Below, piece after piece: positions 26,016 to 35,639 of a stretch of 64,000 nucleotides of DNA; the stretch's first letter is position 1; each line of letters starts with the position of its first letter. The position numbers were made by a program, and so were the translations under genes. This DNA is from Nocardioides sp. Root122 (GTDB taxonomy: Bacteria; Actinomycetota; Actinomycetes; Propionibacteriales; Nocardioidaceae). Under the pieces are notes generated by a model, which saw nothing but the letters and a program-made list of their open reading frames with translations, was not told the DNA's origin and made no database searches. Location: contig NZ_LMDE01000010.1 in assembly GCF_001425025.1 (NCBI RefSeq), positions 702,212-766,211 of the forward strand, in the 5' to 3' direction.

Positions 26016-28766
26016 ATGACCACTCTCAGCAACGGCGTCCCGTCCCAGCGGGCCAGTCGCGACACGCACGCCGACAATGACCCGGCGGAGACACTGGAGT
26101 GGGTGGAGTCCTTTGACGCGGTGGTCGACCATGCCGGCCCCGAGCGCGCGCGAGCCATCGTGCTCACCCTCCTGGACCGGGCCCGGCAGCGCCACGTCGC
26201 GTTGCCGCTCCTCAACCCATCCGACTACGTGAACTCGATCCACCACTCGCACGAACCGGCGTACCCGGGCGACAACGAGGTGGAACGACGGATCAGCGCC
26301 TACGTCCGCTGGAACGCGGCGATGATCGTCCACCGTGCCCAACGCCCCGGGCTCGGTGTCGGTGGACACATCTCCACGTACGCCTCGACCGAAACCCTGT
26401 ACGAGGTGGCCTTCAACCACTTCTTCCACGGCCACGACGCGTCCGGCGGCGCGGACCAGGTCTACTTCCAAGGCCACGCCTCACCCGGCATCTACGCGCG
26501 CGCCTTCCTCGAAGGTCGACTCACCGAGAGCCAGCTGGACGGCTTTCGCCAGGAGGTCTCCCACAGTGGACCCGGGGCCGGTCTGCCGTCCTACCCGCAC
26601 CCGCGCCTGATGCCGAAGTTCTGGGAGTTCACCAGCGTCTCCCTGGGCCTGGGACCCCTCAACGCGATCTACCAGGCCCGGTTCAACCGCTACCTCCGCG
26701 ACCGCGGCATCAAGGACACCAGCGGCCAGCACGTCTGGGCGTTCCTGGGTGACGGGGAGATGGACGAGCCGGAAGCGCTGGGCGCCCTCGGAGTGGCAGC
26801 CCGGGAAGGACTCGACAACCTCACGTTCGTCATCAACTGCAACCTGCAACGCCTCGACGGCCCCGTACGCGGCAACGGCAAGGTCATCCAGGAGCTCGAG
26901 TCCTACTTCGCCGGAGCCGGCTGGAACGTCATCAAGGTCATCTGGGGAGGCGAGTGGGACCAGCTCCTGGACCGCGACCGCGACAACGCCCTGGTCCAGC
27001 TCCTCAACCAGGTACCCGATGGCGACTTCCAGACCTTCAAGTCCGAGTCCGGGGCCTTCGTACGCGACCATCTCTTCTCACGAGACCCACGCACCCTCGA
27101 CATGGTCGCGAACATGACCGACAAGGAGCTCTGGGCGCTACGACGCGGCGGACACGACCCCCACAAGGTGTACGCGGCGTACGAGGCTGCCCTGAGGCAC
27201 CGAGGCCAGCCCACGGTCGTACTCGCACAGACCATCAAGGGCTCGATGCTGGGACCGCACTTCGCGAGCCGCAACTCCACCCACCAGATGAAGAAGCTCA
27301 GTCCCGACGACCTGCGCGCCTTCCGCGACCGTCTCGACATCCCCCTGCTCGACCGCCAGCTCGACACCGACCTGCCGCCCTACGTCAGCCTGGACGCCGA
27401 CTCGGTGGAGAGCCACTATCTCCACGAACGGCGCAGGAGTCTCGGCGGCTACCTCCCCCAGCGACGCGCAGCTGTCGATCAGAGGACCTTGCCGCGCGAT
27501 GCGGCGTACGGCGTCGCAGCCAAGGGCTCCGGTCGACAGAAGGTCGCCACCACGATGGCCTTCGTCCGGTTGCTCAAGAGCCTCATGCGCGAGCCGGGCC
27601 TGGGGGAACGGTTCGTCCCGATCATCCCTGACGAAGCCCGCACGTTCGGTCTGGATGCGTTCTTCCCGAACAAGAAGATCTACTCCCCCCACGGGCAGAA
27701 CTACCTCTCGGTCGACCGCGACCTGCTGCTGAGCTACCAAGAAGACACCCACGGGGTGCTGCTGCACGAAGGGATCACCGAAGCCGGTTGCGTGGCTTCG
27801 TGGACCGCGGCCGGAACGGCGTACGCGACGCACGGCGAGCCGATGATTCCGATCTACATGTTCTACTCGATGTTCGGCTTCCAGCGCACCGGGGACTTGC
27901 TGTGGGCGGCCGCAGACCAGCTGACGCGCGGGTTTCTGCTGGGCGCGACGGCAGGCCGGACGACGCTCAATGGTGAAGGGCTGCAGCACCAGGACGGCCA
28001 TTCCCTGCTCCTCGCCTCCACCAACCCTGCCTGCGTTGCCTACGACCCGGCCTTCACCTTCGAGCTGGGACACATCGTCCGGGACGCGATCCGCCGGATG
28101 TATGGCGGGCTGCACGACGAGGACTTGGAAGAGGACGCCGACGTCTTCTACTACCTGACGCTCTACAACGAGCCGGTCCTCCAACCATCCGAACCCGCCG
28201 ACGTGGACGTCGAAGGCATCCTCGCTGGAATGCACCTGTACTCCCGCGCCGCGATGCCCACGCCTGACGCAGTGCAGCTGTTGGCGTCCGGTATCGCAGT
28301 CCCGTGGGCGCTGGAGGCGCAGACCATGTTGCGCGACCACTGGGCCGTGCAGGCAGACGTCTGGTCGGTCACGTCCTGGACGGAGCTGCGTCGTGAAGCG
28401 CTGAGGATCGAGGCGTGGAACCGCGCGCACCCCGAGGAGAGGCCACGACTCCCCCATGTCACGAAGAAGCTGCACAAGCAAGGGCCGGTCGTAGCGGTGT
28501 CGGACTGGATGCGAGCCGTCCCCGACCAGATAGCGCCGTTCGTCCCCGGTGACTGGTCCTCCTTGGGCACCGACGGCTTCGGGATGTCCGACACCCGCGC
28601 CGCGCTGCGCCGACACTTCGCGGTCGACCCGCCGTCGATCGTGTTGCGAGCATTGGAACGGCTGGCGTGGCAGGGGAAGCTCGACCCCGCACTGCCTCGC
28701 AAGGCGAGGGACCGCTACTACGGGGACCATCCGGATTCCTCACCCAACCCAGACGGGCAGGAGTGA
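26016..28766 (+). CDS. aceE: Pyruvate dehydrogenase E1 component (homodimeric AceE type)
   Basis: A 916-residue thiamine-diphosphate enzyme that decarboxylates pyruvate and acetylates lipoyl E2. Features: N-terminal '[20 protein letters not shown]' and '[16 protein letters not shown]', then the ThDP/Mg site '[20 protein letters not shown]' (about 245-264) to '[16 protein letters not shown]'. The C-terminal transketolase-like domain carries '[20 protein letters not shown]' and '[20 protein letters not shown]'. Length matches E. coli-type AceE. No E2/E3 genes are next to it, so it must use those encoded elsewhere. It may be an extra copy inside the accessory region. No clear Shine-Dalgarno before the ATG. 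Confidence 0.95.
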   Translation: MTTLSNGVPSQRASRDTHADNDPAETLEWVESFDAVVDHAGPERARAIVLTLLDRARQRHVALPLLNPSDYVNSIHHSHEPAYPGDNEVERRISAYVRWNAAMIVHRAQRPGLGVGGHISTYASTETLYEVAFNHFFHGHDASGGADQVYFQGHASPGIYARAFLEGRLTESQLDGFRQEVSHSGPGAGLPSYPHPRLMPKFWEFTSVSLGLGPLNAIYQARFNRYLRDRGIKDTSGQHVWAFLGDGEMDEPEALGALGVAAREGLDNLTFVINCNLQRLDGPVRGNGKVIQELESYFAGAGWNVIKVIWGGEWDQLLDRDRDNALVQLLNQVPDGDFQTFKSESGAFVRDHLFSRDPRTLDMVANMTDKELWALRRGGHDPHKVYAAYEAALRHRGQPTVVLAQTIKGSMLGPHFASRNSTHQMKKLSPDDLRAFRDRLDIPLLDRQLDTDLPPYVSLDADSVESHYLHERRRSLGGYLPQRRAAVDQRTLPRDAAYGVAAKGSGRQKVATTMAFVRLLKSLMREPGLGERFVPIIPDEARTFGLDAFFPNKKIYSPHGQNYLSVDRDLLLSYQEDTHGVLLHEGITEAGCVASWTAAGTAYATHGEPMIPIYMFYSMFGFQRTGDLLWAAADQLTRGFLLGATAGRTTLNGEGLQHQDGHSLLLASTNPACVAYDPAFTFELGHIVRDAIRRMYGGLHDEDLEEDADVFYYLTLYNEPVLQPSEPADVDVEGILAGMHLYSRAAMPTPDAVQLLASGIAVPWALEAQTMLRDHWAVQADVWSVTSWTELRREALRIEAWNRAHPEERPRLPHVTKKLHKQGPVVAVSDWMRAVPDQIAPFVPGDWSSLGTDGFGMSDTRAALRRHFAVDPPSIVLRALERLAWQGKLDPALPRKARDRYYGDHPDSSPNPDGQE

Positions 28767-28850
28767 GGAGCCGTGAGCAGGAGCGCACCGGCTCTGTTGT
28801 GCGGGGTTCGGGTCCGCCTGCGATTTCACGAGTCCGCCGGAGGTAAGAAC

Positions 28851-29114
28851 ATGGTGGTGGCAGGACACCAACACACCATGACCCTTCACACGTCGCGAGA
28901 CGCGGGCAGCTGCGGCAGCAGCCCGCCAACGGATGCTCGTACCTGGCGTCGGTGCCGCCTGGTCGAAGCGGGACTCCCCGAGGCCCTCGCGGACGCCGTC
29001 GCCGGCGAGCTGGCGTTCGACCTGCACGTGTTGCTCCAGCTCCTGGACCGCGGATGCCCGCCAGACCTGGCGGTCCGCATCGGTGCTCCCCTCGTGGAAG
29101 ATGTGGACTTGTGA
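28851..29114 (+). CDS. Small hypothetical protein leading the ECF sigma operon
   Basis: An 87-residue protein of unknown function. GGAGG lies 7 bases before the ATG. The N-terminal 30 residues are His/Thr-rich and possibly disordered; the C-terminal helical part includes 'WRRCRLVEAGLPEALADAVA' and 'LHVLLQLLDRGCPPDLAVRI'. Its stop overlaps the sigma-factor GTG (GTGA), so it is translated with the sigma factor. Similar short proteins with 'LLDRGCPP.LA.RI' occur in actinobacteria, but I know no function. Confidence 0.7.
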   Translation: MVVAGHQHTMTLHTSRDAGSCGSSPPTDARTWRRCRLVEAGLPEALADAVAGELAFDLHVLLQLLDRGCPPDLAVRIGAPLVEDVDL

Positions 29115-29764
29115 CGACCGCGGAGCGAACGGCGGCAAGTGTGGGACCGCCGCTGGGAGACGACGCGTGGTGGTCGAACCTCACCGATGACGGCCCAGCT
29201 GGCAGAGAAGCGCTGGGCCGCCTGCATGAGCTGCTGCTCAGGGCCAGCCGCCACCAGGTGTGGCGGTTACGTGCGCTCCTGCCCGGCGCGGGTTCCTCGG
29301 AGATTGACGACCTTGCCCAGCAAGTGGCAGACGACGCCATGGTTGCGGTGCTGCGTCGCCTTCCCGCCTTCGAAGGACGCAGCCGCTTCACGACCTGGGC
29401 GTACAAGTTCGCCATCCTGCAAGCCGGTGTCGCCGTGCGCGGTCAGGCCTGGCGCAATCGAGAGGTGCCGTTGCCCGACACCCTCACCTTCGTGGACCCC
29501 AGTCCGTCGCCGGCCGCCACGAGCGAAGCAGCCCACCTGGCCAGAGCAGTCCAGAATGCGATCGCCACCCAGCTCACGCCCTATCAGCGCCGAGTGGTGC
29601 TCGCGCTGCTCGTCGAGGAGGTTCCCATCGACGTCTTGGCCGAACGCCTCGGAAGTAGTCGTAACGCCTTGTACAAGGCCCTCCATGACGCACGGCAACG
29701 GCTGCGGCACGCGCTCGTCGACGACGGACACCTCGCCGCAGGATCCGAGCGGAGCTCCACATGA
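29111..29764 (+). CDS. ECF-type RNA polymerase sigma factor
   Basis: A 217-residue two-domain sigma factor. Region 2 includes 'EIDDLAQQVADDAMVAVLRR' and 'FEGRSRFTTWAYKFAI' (core binding and -10 recognition). Region 4 is 'LTPYQRRVVLALLVEEVPID' followed by the helix-turn-helix 'VLAERLGSSRNALYKALHDA'. Between GTG 29111 and ATGA at its end, it is coupled to a small upstream gene and to a downstream zinc-type anti-sigma factor, the standard ECF cassette. The signal is unknown. The target promoter is not identified. Confidence 0.9.
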   Translation: MTTAERTAASVGPPLGDDAWWSNLTDDGPAGREALGRLHELLLRASRHQVWRLRALLPGAGSSEIDDLAQQVADDAMVAVLRRLPAFEGRSRFTTWAYKFAILQAGVAVRGQAWRNREVPLPDTLTFVDPSPSPAATSEAAHLARAVQNAIATQLTPYQRRVVLALLVEEVPIDVLAERLGSSRNALYKALHDARQRLRHALVDDGHLAAGSERSST

Positions 29765-30003
29765 ACGACAACACGAACACGCTCAGCAGTGGCACGGTGG
29801 CCACCCTGGTCGTCGACACCGAGCCGTACCTCTCGTGTGACGACTGCTTCGAGCGGCTGGACCAGTTCGTTGACGCCCGCGTGGCTGACCCCAGCCACAC
29901 CGACCTCGAGATGACCACCCACCTGGCTGGGTGCGGTGTGTGCGCCGAGGAAGCGAGCGCTCTGGAGGAGCTCGTGCGCATCCACGCGGCGCACGGCTCG
30001 TAG
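29761..30003 (+). CDS. Zinc-finger anti-sigma factor (zf-HC2 type), soluble
   Basis: An 80-residue protein with the H-x3-C-x2-C zinc motif 'HLAGCGVCAEEASALEELV' and a preceding 'CDDCFERLDQFVDARV'. This is the anti-sigma domain that binds ECF sigma factors, often releasing them on thiol oxidation or another signal. There is no transmembrane helix, so it is cytosolic. The ATG overlaps the sigma-factor stop by 4 bases. The extra Cys pair (CDDC) could take part in redox sensing. Confidence 0.85.
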   Translation: MNDNTNTLSSGTVATLVVDTEPYLSCDDCFERLDQFVDARVADPSHTDLEMTTHLAGCGVCAEEASALEELVRIHAAHGS

Positions 30004-30189
30004 GCAACGTCACGCGCCCGACCCCTGGTGCCGTCATTGCCGAGGGCAGGCAGTACCACCGGCCCATCGCTGACGGAGAAGACCCTTACCCAGTGACGGA
30101 TCGCTACGCGAGGGTGGGTGTTGTCCCCCTCCGCATCTGCAACCCGCGTGATCCGTACGAGGCCGGGATGGCGAGGTAGGGAGACGTCG

Positions 30190-30426
30190 GTGATCCGAGT
30201 ACGAGCGGTGATGAACGAGCGGGTGGTCCCCGTCGACCAGCAGGACCTCACACCGCCGTGTCCCGTGCCAGGCGGGCAGAGCGCCCCGTCGGCCCAGACG
30301 TCCCTGCCACCCGACGAACGGCCGCGCCACGGTCCCCGTGACGGGCCGGCCGAGCACGAGTGGGACATCGTGGACGAGTGGGGTTGCGGCTCGTTCCCAG
30401 CAAGCGACCCGCCCGCGAACTGGTAG
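30190..30426 (+). CDS. Small conserved protein with C-terminal SFPASDPP motif
   Basis: A 78-residue, Pro-rich, acidic protein ending 'VDEWGCGSFPASDPPANW'. The 'SFPASDPP(A/S)W' ending is a recurrent motif of short actinobacterial and proteobacterial proteins of unknown function. GTG 30190 has GGGAG at 6 bases; an internal ATG at 30211 is an alternative. It lies about 190 bases after the anti-sigma gene on the same strand and may belong to its regulon. Confidence 0.55.
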   Translation: MIRVRAVMNERVVPVDQQDLTPPCPVPGGQSAPSAQTSLPPDERPRHGPRDGPAEHEWDIVDEWGCGSFPASDPPANW

Positions 30427-30482
30427 GTCGGTCGCACACCACACCTGACCCGTCTCGTCGGAGGGCATCACACACGTCAAAC

Positions 30483-30760
30483 GAACATCGCACCGCGACC
30501 GACGTCACTCCAACGGTTCTGTGCGTCGCGAACCTCGAGCGCTCGATCGACCTCCACCGCGACGTCCTCGCGTGCGTCGGTCATCAGTACCTGATCTGGT
30601 CTGTCCCCCAGCGAGGACGACCTCGAGGAGGTGAGGGCTGGGTTGGGCGCACGTGGCGTCCCGCTGGACAGGTCCACCGTCGACAGCATCACCAGCCGAA
30701 CAGGAACGGCGGACGGGTCCGCGTCGTCGTTCGCCGCTACGGCGTCACGAGCGCGGAGCG
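30483..30760 (+). pseudogene. Degraded VOC-family fragment
   Basis: 'VTPTVLCVANLERSIDLHRD' (from about 30501) is the typical start of a VOC domain, but it lacks a start codon in place and soon becomes Arg/Gly-rich. A second frame continues with 'SEDDLEEVRAGLGARGVPLD', as a VOC protein would. A frameshifted remnant is the best explanation. The C-terminal strand is not recognisable. Confidence 0.4.
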
Positions 30761-30765
30761 ATTCT

Positions 30766-31602
30766 TCAGTGGACGACGGCAACAGGGCAGTGGGCCTGGT
30801 TCAGCACGTGATGGCTGACGGATCCGAGCAGTAGGCCGCTCACGACGCTGCGTCCCCGGGAGCCGGTCACGACCAGCGATGCACCAGCGGAGGTGTCGGT
30901 GAGCGCCTGGGCTGGTGGCACCGCGATGGTTTCCAGCTCGATCTCAACGTCAGGGAACTCGACATTGAGGTCTCGGACGTACTCGCGGAGCGCGAGGTCG
31001 GCTGCCTGTGAGCGTTGAGTCAGCTTGCTCGACAGGTGACCGCGGTCGTCGACATTGGCTCGACCGGGCCGCCAGGCGTGCACGGCGACCACGCGTTCGT
31101 GCGTGGCGTGAGCCCGTTGGCAGGCGAAATCCAGTGCAGCACGGCTCTGCCTCGAGCCGTCGACACCGACGATGATGCGTTCCGCCTCAGGACGTGGTGC
31201 GGCGCGTGCCACCACGACCGGGCAAGGTGCGTGTCGCACGATGTGCTGACTGACCGAGCGTCCTACCGCGTCTGCTGCCCAACCGTGCCTCTGGCTGCCC
31301 AGAACCAGCATGGTTGCCTCGCGTGCCGCTTCCAGGAGGACGGGTATGACCGAGCCCGCCTGCCGCTCGAACGTGCCGGTGCCGCGCGCGGAGGCGAGGA
31401 TCTCCTCTGCACGCGAGACGATGTCATCACCACCCGTCGGGTCCGGACAGGCCGAGGTGTATGCGGTGTCGAAGTGGTCCGCCATGACCGCGCGGACCCG
31501 GTGCCCTTCGGGGCCTGCCGTCCTGGTCGCCCAGCGAAGGGCCACGTCGGCCTCCGCTGAGCCGTCGTACCCGACCACGATGGTTCCTGGGTCTCGATTC
31601 AT
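30766..31602 (-). CDS. Universal stress protein, tandem UspA domains
   Basis: A 278-residue protein with two UspA domains. Each ends with the ATP-binding G-x2-G-x9-G-(S/T) pattern: 'VLGSQRHGWAADAVGRSVSQ' in domain 1 and 'VTGSRGRSVVSGLLLGSVSH' in domain 2. Each starts with an Asp-containing strand, 'IVVGYDGSAEADVAL' and 'IIVGVDGSRQSRAAL'. Tandem Usps of this kind in actinobacteria are induced by hypoxia or stationary phase. AAGGAG precedes the ATG. It is monocistronic; 230 bases without a gene follow upstream of it. Confidence 0.93.
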   Translation of the reverse strand: MNRDPGTIVVGYDGSAEADVALRWATRTAGPEGHRVRAVMADHFDTAYTSACPDPTGGDDIVSRAEEILASARGTGTFERQAGSVIPVLLEAAREATMLVLGSQRHGWAADAVGRSVSQHIVRHAPCPVVVARAAPRPEAERIIVGVDGSRQSRAALDFACQRAHATHERVVAVHAWRPGRANVDDRGHLSSKLTQRSQAADLALREYVRDLNVEFPDVEIELETIAVPPAQALTDTSAGASLVVTGSRGRSVVSGLLLGSVSHHVLNQAHCPVAVVH

Positions 31603-31836
31603 GTGCCGGTCTCCTTCGCTCAGTGCACACGGAGCAGTGCCCGCTCGAACCAGCGTCACCTGTTCGCACGTCGCGCACGAGGACCAGACCGGGCCAACCT
31701 GGTCCGCTCCCCTTGCCGACCGTCGGCACATGGGCACCGCGTGGCTTGACGAACGTCTCCCAAAGCTCCTAGGTGACACACACCTTGCACTCGTCGGCCT
31801 CTTCGTGGCACCGCATACACGGGGCGCCACCCGTCT

Positions 31837-32571
31837 TCACGTGGGGTCACAGCCTCCGATGAGCTCGTCCCAGTTGATGACTGCTCGGTGGAAGTCGTCG
31901 ACACGCATGTACGGCCAGGGGCTGTCGCCGGGCGCGGCCTCGACCAGCCACGCCGAGAAGGCCGCCGAGTTGCGTCGCGCGAGCTCATCGAGGATGGCTC
32001 GGCGCTCCTCGACGAGTGCCAGGCACGTGCGCCGGGAGGGGGAGGCGTGCAGCGCCTCGTAGGTCGCGCACCAGGCTCGACACAGCTCCTCGACGGTTCG
32101 CTGACACTCACGTGTGGGCTGGAAAGGAACGGGCCCTGGGTTGGAGCACGCCAGCGCCCACACAGTCGTGTCGATCCCCCGCGCCATGGCAGGTGGCATC
32201 GGAGACAACCGCCGCCTCGCAGCCGCGAGCACGTACGGCGACGCAGCCGCGACCGCGAGGATCACCGTGAGCGCCACCGCGCCGCCGACCAGGTGCAGGA
32301 AGCCACCTGTCGCCACGGCGGACAGACCCGCCCCGCCGACGGTGAACCAAGTTCTCCAGGCGCTGACGGGTGAGGGTGCCCGACGCTCGCGCATCTTCCT
32401 GACGAGCACTGCGCGGCCGCCCACGATCACGCCGGTGCCGAAGAGCAAGAGGACGGTCGAGAACGACAACGCGACGGCCCCCCACCACCCAGCAACGTGC
32501 AGGAACGCGACGACGACGACCCAACACACCCGATAGACACCGGCCTTCTCCGACCGCTGGCGACGACCCAT
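31837..32571 (-). CDS. Hypothetical membrane protein
   Basis: A 244-residue protein with four N-terminal hydrophobic segments: 'VYRVCWVVVVAFLHVAGWW', 'ALSFSTVLLLFGTGVIVGG', 'WFTVGGAGLSAVATGGFLHL' and 'VALTVILAVAAASPYVLA'. A soluble C-terminal half of about 110 residues follows, with several Cys, 'CRAWCATYEALHASPSRRTC' and 'ERRAILDELARRNSAAFSAW', recalling proteins annotated only as hypothetical in Nocardioidaceae. ATG 32571 has GGTGA nearby; GTG 32601 is an alternative. Function unknown. Confidence 0.6.
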   Translation of the reverse strand: MGRRQRSEKAGVYRVCWVVVVAFLHVAGWWGAVALSFSTVLLLFGTGVIVGGRAVLVRKMRERRAPSPVSAWRTWFTVGGAGLSAVATGGFLHLVGGAVALTVILAVAAASPYVLAAARRRLSPMPPAMARGIDTTVWALACSNPGPVPFQPTRECQRTVEELCRAWCATYEALHASPSRRTCLALVEERRAILDELARRNSAAFSAWLVEAAPGDSPWPYMRVDDFHRAVINWDELIGGCDPT

Positions 32572-32796
32572 GTCTTCACCGTGCCGACCAACCGAAGCCA
32601 CGTCAGCGCCTACGTCCGGCCGTCACCACGCGGTCGTGGTTGCCGGACCCCGGACATCACGCGCACATGATGCCCGGTGGCAGCACCATTGCTGCCGCCC
32701 GGCAGTCAGAGGCAGATGTTCTCTTCTGCGCCCGTGCGATGGCACCAGTCGCTGCGAAGCGCACGATCATTGCCAGACGCCCTCTGGAGGTACCCC

Positions 32797-33165
32797 GTGC
32801 ACACCCTGCCCGACGTCCGCTTGCGACGCATCTATGACGAGCCCACCGCAGACGACGGCATCCGCGTCCTCGTCGACCGGCGCTGGCCACGCGGCGTCAG
32901 CAAGGTCCGGGCCCAAGTGGACGAGTGGTGCGCAGATGTCGCCCCCTCCGACGAGCTCCGCACCTGGTTCGCGCACGTGGCGAGCCGCTACGAGGAGTTC
33001 GAGGCTCGTTACCGCGAAGAGCTGAAGGAACCAGGACGCGCTCATGCGCTTGGTCATCTGCTGGACATGGGCGCTCACGACCGGCTGACGCTCCTCACCG
33101 CAACCCGCGATGTTGACCGGAGCCAGGCAGCCGTCCTGTACGACCTTCTCACCGCGGGCGCCTGA
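32797..33165 (+). CDS. DUF488-family protein
   Basis: A 122-residue protein, 'LPDVRLRRIYDEPTADDGIR' onward, with the family signature 'VLVDRRWPRGVSKVRAQVDE', 'WFAHVASRYEEFEARYREEL' and 'LTLLTATRDVDRSQAAVL'. This is the short YeaO-like branch of DUF488, of unknown biochemical function and often near stress genes. GTG 32797 is preceded by GGAGG at 6 bases. It is divergent from the membrane protein at 31837. The 225-base gap between them contains a 7-bp hairpin at 32679-32696 and nothing else clear. Confidence 0.85.
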   Translation: MHTLPDVRLRRIYDEPTADDGIRVLVDRRWPRGVSKVRAQVDEWCADVAPSDELRTWFAHVASRYEEFEARYREELKEPGRAHALGHLLDMGAHDRLTLLTATRDVDRSQAAVLYDLLTAGA

Positions 33166-33299
33166 GCCGTTCGGCGTAGACGTTGCCGGAGCCCGGCAAG
33201 TCGACCGGGTGGTGAGTGGCCGTACGCCACCCTGCTGCGGCCGGGTCACGGGGTGAAGGATGACGGGAGGGCTGACGCCCGCACTGAACGGAGACTCCC

Positions 33300-34205
33300 A
33301 TGCCTGTTCTCTACCTCGTCCTCCTAGTGGTCGCGCTGTTGTCGATCCTCGCGGCGGCCAGTACCCGCGTCATCAAGCAGTACGAACGCGGAGTCATCTA
33401 CCGGTTGGGGCAGGTACGCCGCGAACCTCTCTCACCGGGCCTCGTGATGATCGTTCCGTTCGTCGACAAGCTGCAGAAGGTCAACATGCAGATCGTCACG
33501 ATGCCGGTCCCGGCACAAGATGGCATCACCCGGGACAACGTCACCGTGCGCGTGGACGCGGTCGTGTACTTCCGCGTCATGGATCCGATCCGAGCGGGCG
33601 TCGATGTCCAGGACTATCTCTCCGCGATCGGTCAGGTGGCCCAGACGTCGCTCCGGTCCATCATCGGCAAGAGCGACCTCGACGACCTGCTCTGCGACCG
33701 CGAACAGCTCAACCAGGGAATGGAGCTCATGATCGACAGCCCTGCGGAGGGTTGGGGGGTCCATATCGAACGAGTGGAGATCAAGGACGTCGCACTGCCC
33801 GAGTCGATGAAGCGCTCCATGTCACGTCAGGCCGAAGCCGAGCGCGAACGCCGCGCCAGGGTGATCATCGCCAACGGCGAGCTCCAGGCGTCGGAGGAGC
33901 TGGCGCAAGCGGCCGAGGTGATGGCCGAGCACCCGGCGGCGCTGCAACTGCGGCTGCTCCAGACCGTGGTGGAGGTTGCGGCCGAGAAGAACTCCACACT
34001 CGTACTTCCCTTTCCTGTCGAGCTGCTGCGGTTCCTTGAAAGGGCAACCCCCGCTGATCCTGCCGCGGCCACCTCGCCCACGGATGCGGCGGAGACGGAG
34101 GGACCCCGGGATGCAGGCACGATTCTCACCCGTCCCTCAAAGATCGCGGGACGGGCACAACAGCTCTCCGAAGCCACGACCCCGCGACTGGGCCTACTGC
34201 CATGA
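33300..34205 (+). CDS. Slipin / stomatin-like SPFH-domain membrane protein
   Basis: A 301-residue protein: N-terminal hydrophobic hairpin 'LYLVLLVVALLSILAAAS', then the SPFH/PHB domain 'VIKQYERGVIYRLGQVRREP', 'LSPGLVMIVPFVDKLQKVN', 'DGITRDNVTVRVDAVVYFRV' and 'LRSIIGKSDLDDLL'. A helical 'MSRQAEAERERRARVIIANG' region and a polar Ala/Pro/Thr tail follow. SPFH proteins build membrane microdomains and regulate proteases; slipins are often paired with NfeD proteins, which is not seen here. It is followed by a PucR-type regulator on the same strand. Confidence 0.92.
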   Translation: MPVLYLVLLVVALLSILAAASTRVIKQYERGVIYRLGQVRREPLSPGLVMIVPFVDKLQKVNMQIVTMPVPAQDGITRDNVTVRVDAVVYFRVMDPIRAGVDVQDYLSAIGQVAQTSLRSIIGKSDLDDLLCDREQLNQGMELMIDSPAEGWGVHIERVEIKDVALPESMKRSMSRQAEAERERRARVIIANGELQASEELAQAAEVMAEHPAALQLRLLQTVVEVAAEKNSTLVLPFPVELLRFLERATPADPAAATSPTDAAETEGPRDAGTILTRPSKIAGRAQQLSEATTPRLGLLP

Positions 34206-34250
34206 TGGCTTCACGAGACGCCAACGGGTGAGGTGAGGAGGCGAGCCACG

Positions 34251-35495
34251 ATGGGGACCGTGTCCACGCCCGACGGGCTCCCTCCCAGCTGCAACGCTGC
34301 ACGACTGTCTGACGACGGCTGGCTCGCGAGGGCTTCGGCCTCGGCGAGCCGCGACGCCGGCGGCGTCCCCGTCGCGCTGCTGGGTGACTACCTTCCGATG
34401 CTTGCCAACGCCGCTACCTCCGGTCAGAGGCCCACCCGCGCAGGCATCGCGGCAGTGCGAAACCAAGGACGGGCAGCTGCGGAGCAAGGCGTCTCGGTGG
34501 GCCAGGGAGTCGATCTCTATCTTTCGGCCGCCCGCCGCGTGTGGGACGACCTCCCAGCATCGATCCGAGAACGCGACCGCGGCGCCGTGCGGTCGGCGAC
34601 CGAAGCAGTTCTCAGCGTCATGGACCAGGCCGTCGCCGCATTCGCCGAGGGTCATGCCGAAGTCGGACGCGAGCGCGTGCGCCAGGAGGAGACGCTGCGC
34701 CGTGAGCTCATCGACGACCTCCTGCGTGGCGACGCACACCTCAGCGACCTGGTCGAACGAGCCGAACCCTTCGGGCTGGACCTCACCCGCGCACACCAGG
34801 TCGCCCTCGCGCAACCCGAGAAGCACCTGTCGTCCATCGCTGCCGCCACCACGTCCCTCGAACGCGTCATCCTCGACCGCTTCGGTGACCGAGACGTCCT
34901 GGTCGCTATCAAGGAAGGCTGCGTCGTGGTCATCGCCCTGGCCGATGCGACCGGAGCCCCTGCGCCGGCCTCGGGAGGACTCGGCACCTCTGGCAACCTG
35001 GGAAAGATGCTGCATGGAGAGTTGAGCCGACTACGTCGCGGACGGCCGTGGCGGGTGGCGGTGGGACGAGCTCACCCCGGGGCCTACGGCATCGCGCGGT
35101 CGTACGAGGAGGCTCGGGAGGGGCTGACCATGGCCACGCGCATGAAGCTCGAGCGGTCGATCGTCGAAACCCGGGACCTGCTGACGTACCGCGTGCTAGC
35201 GCGAGACCAGTCCGCCCTGGTGGACCTCGTCGACTCGGTCCTCAGCCCCCTGCATCAGGCCCGCGGCGGTGCACAACCGTTGGTCGAGACGTTGGCGGCC
35301 TACTTCACGTGCGGGTGCGTGGCCACCACCACCGCCACCACCCTCCACCTTTCTGTACGAGCTGTGACGTACCGGTTGAACCGGATCAAGGCCCTCACCG
35401 GGTTCGACGCACTCGATCCCGAACATCGCTTCACCTTGCAGGCCGCGGTGCTGGGAGCCCAGCTGCTCGGCTGGTCCGATCAACAAACGCCATGA
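34251..35495 (+). CDS. PucR/CdaR-family transcriptional regulator with RsbRD-like N-terminus
   Basis: A 414-residue regulator. The N-terminal helical region ('GVSVGQGVDLYLSAARRVWD', 'ESVMDQA'-like helices) resembles the RsbRD/PucR sensory N-domain. The middle is a GGDEF-like CdaR region, 'DVLVAIKEGCVVVIALADAT' to 'VGRAHPGAYGIARSYEEARE'. The C-terminal PucR helix-turn-helix is 'LAAYFTCGCVATTTATTLHL', 'SVRAVTYRLNRIKALTGFD'. ATG 34251 has AGGAGG at 10 bases; GTG 34233 is a weaker choice. It lies 45 bases after the slipin gene, so both may be one transcript. Effector unknown. Confidence 0.88.
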   Translation: MGTVSTPDGLPPSCNAARLSDDGWLARASASASRDAGGVPVALLGDYLPMLANAATSGQRPTRAGIAAVRNQGRAAAEQGVSVGQGVDLYLSAARRVWDDLPASIRERDRGAVRSATEAVLSVMDQAVAAFAEGHAEVGRERVRQEETLRRELIDDLLRGDAHLSDLVERAEPFGLDLTRAHQVALAQPEKHLSSIAAATTSLERVILDRFGDRDVLVAIKEGCVVVIALADATGAPAPASGGLGTSGNLGKMLHGELSRLRRGRPWRVAVGRAHPGAYGIARSYEEAREGLTMATRMKLERSIVETRDLLTYRVLARDQSALVDLVDSVLSPLHQARGGAQPLVETLAAYFTCGCVATTTATTLHLSVRAVTYRLNRIKALTGFDALDPEHRFTLQAAVLGAQLLGWSDQQTP

Positions 35496-35639
35496 CCGGC
35501 CAAGCGCCATGCCGCGAGAAGGCGCGGCTCCACAAGGATCGAGGAGAAGGCCCGCATGCGCATCCACAGTGAGTACGTCGCCACGGTCCTTGCCACGGTG
35601 GATGCGATACCGGAGCTCACGTCATGACCTACGGCGAGG

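Noticed and set aside
25612..26019. 135-codon frame between ctaD and aceE
   Set aside because: Arg/Ser/Pro-rich, contains a strong terminator hairpin, no ribosome binding site or family resemblance.
30477..30782. Minus-strand 101-codon frame in the VOC fragment region
   Set aside because: No ribosome binding site or recognisable domain, and the plus strand shows VOC-like segments.
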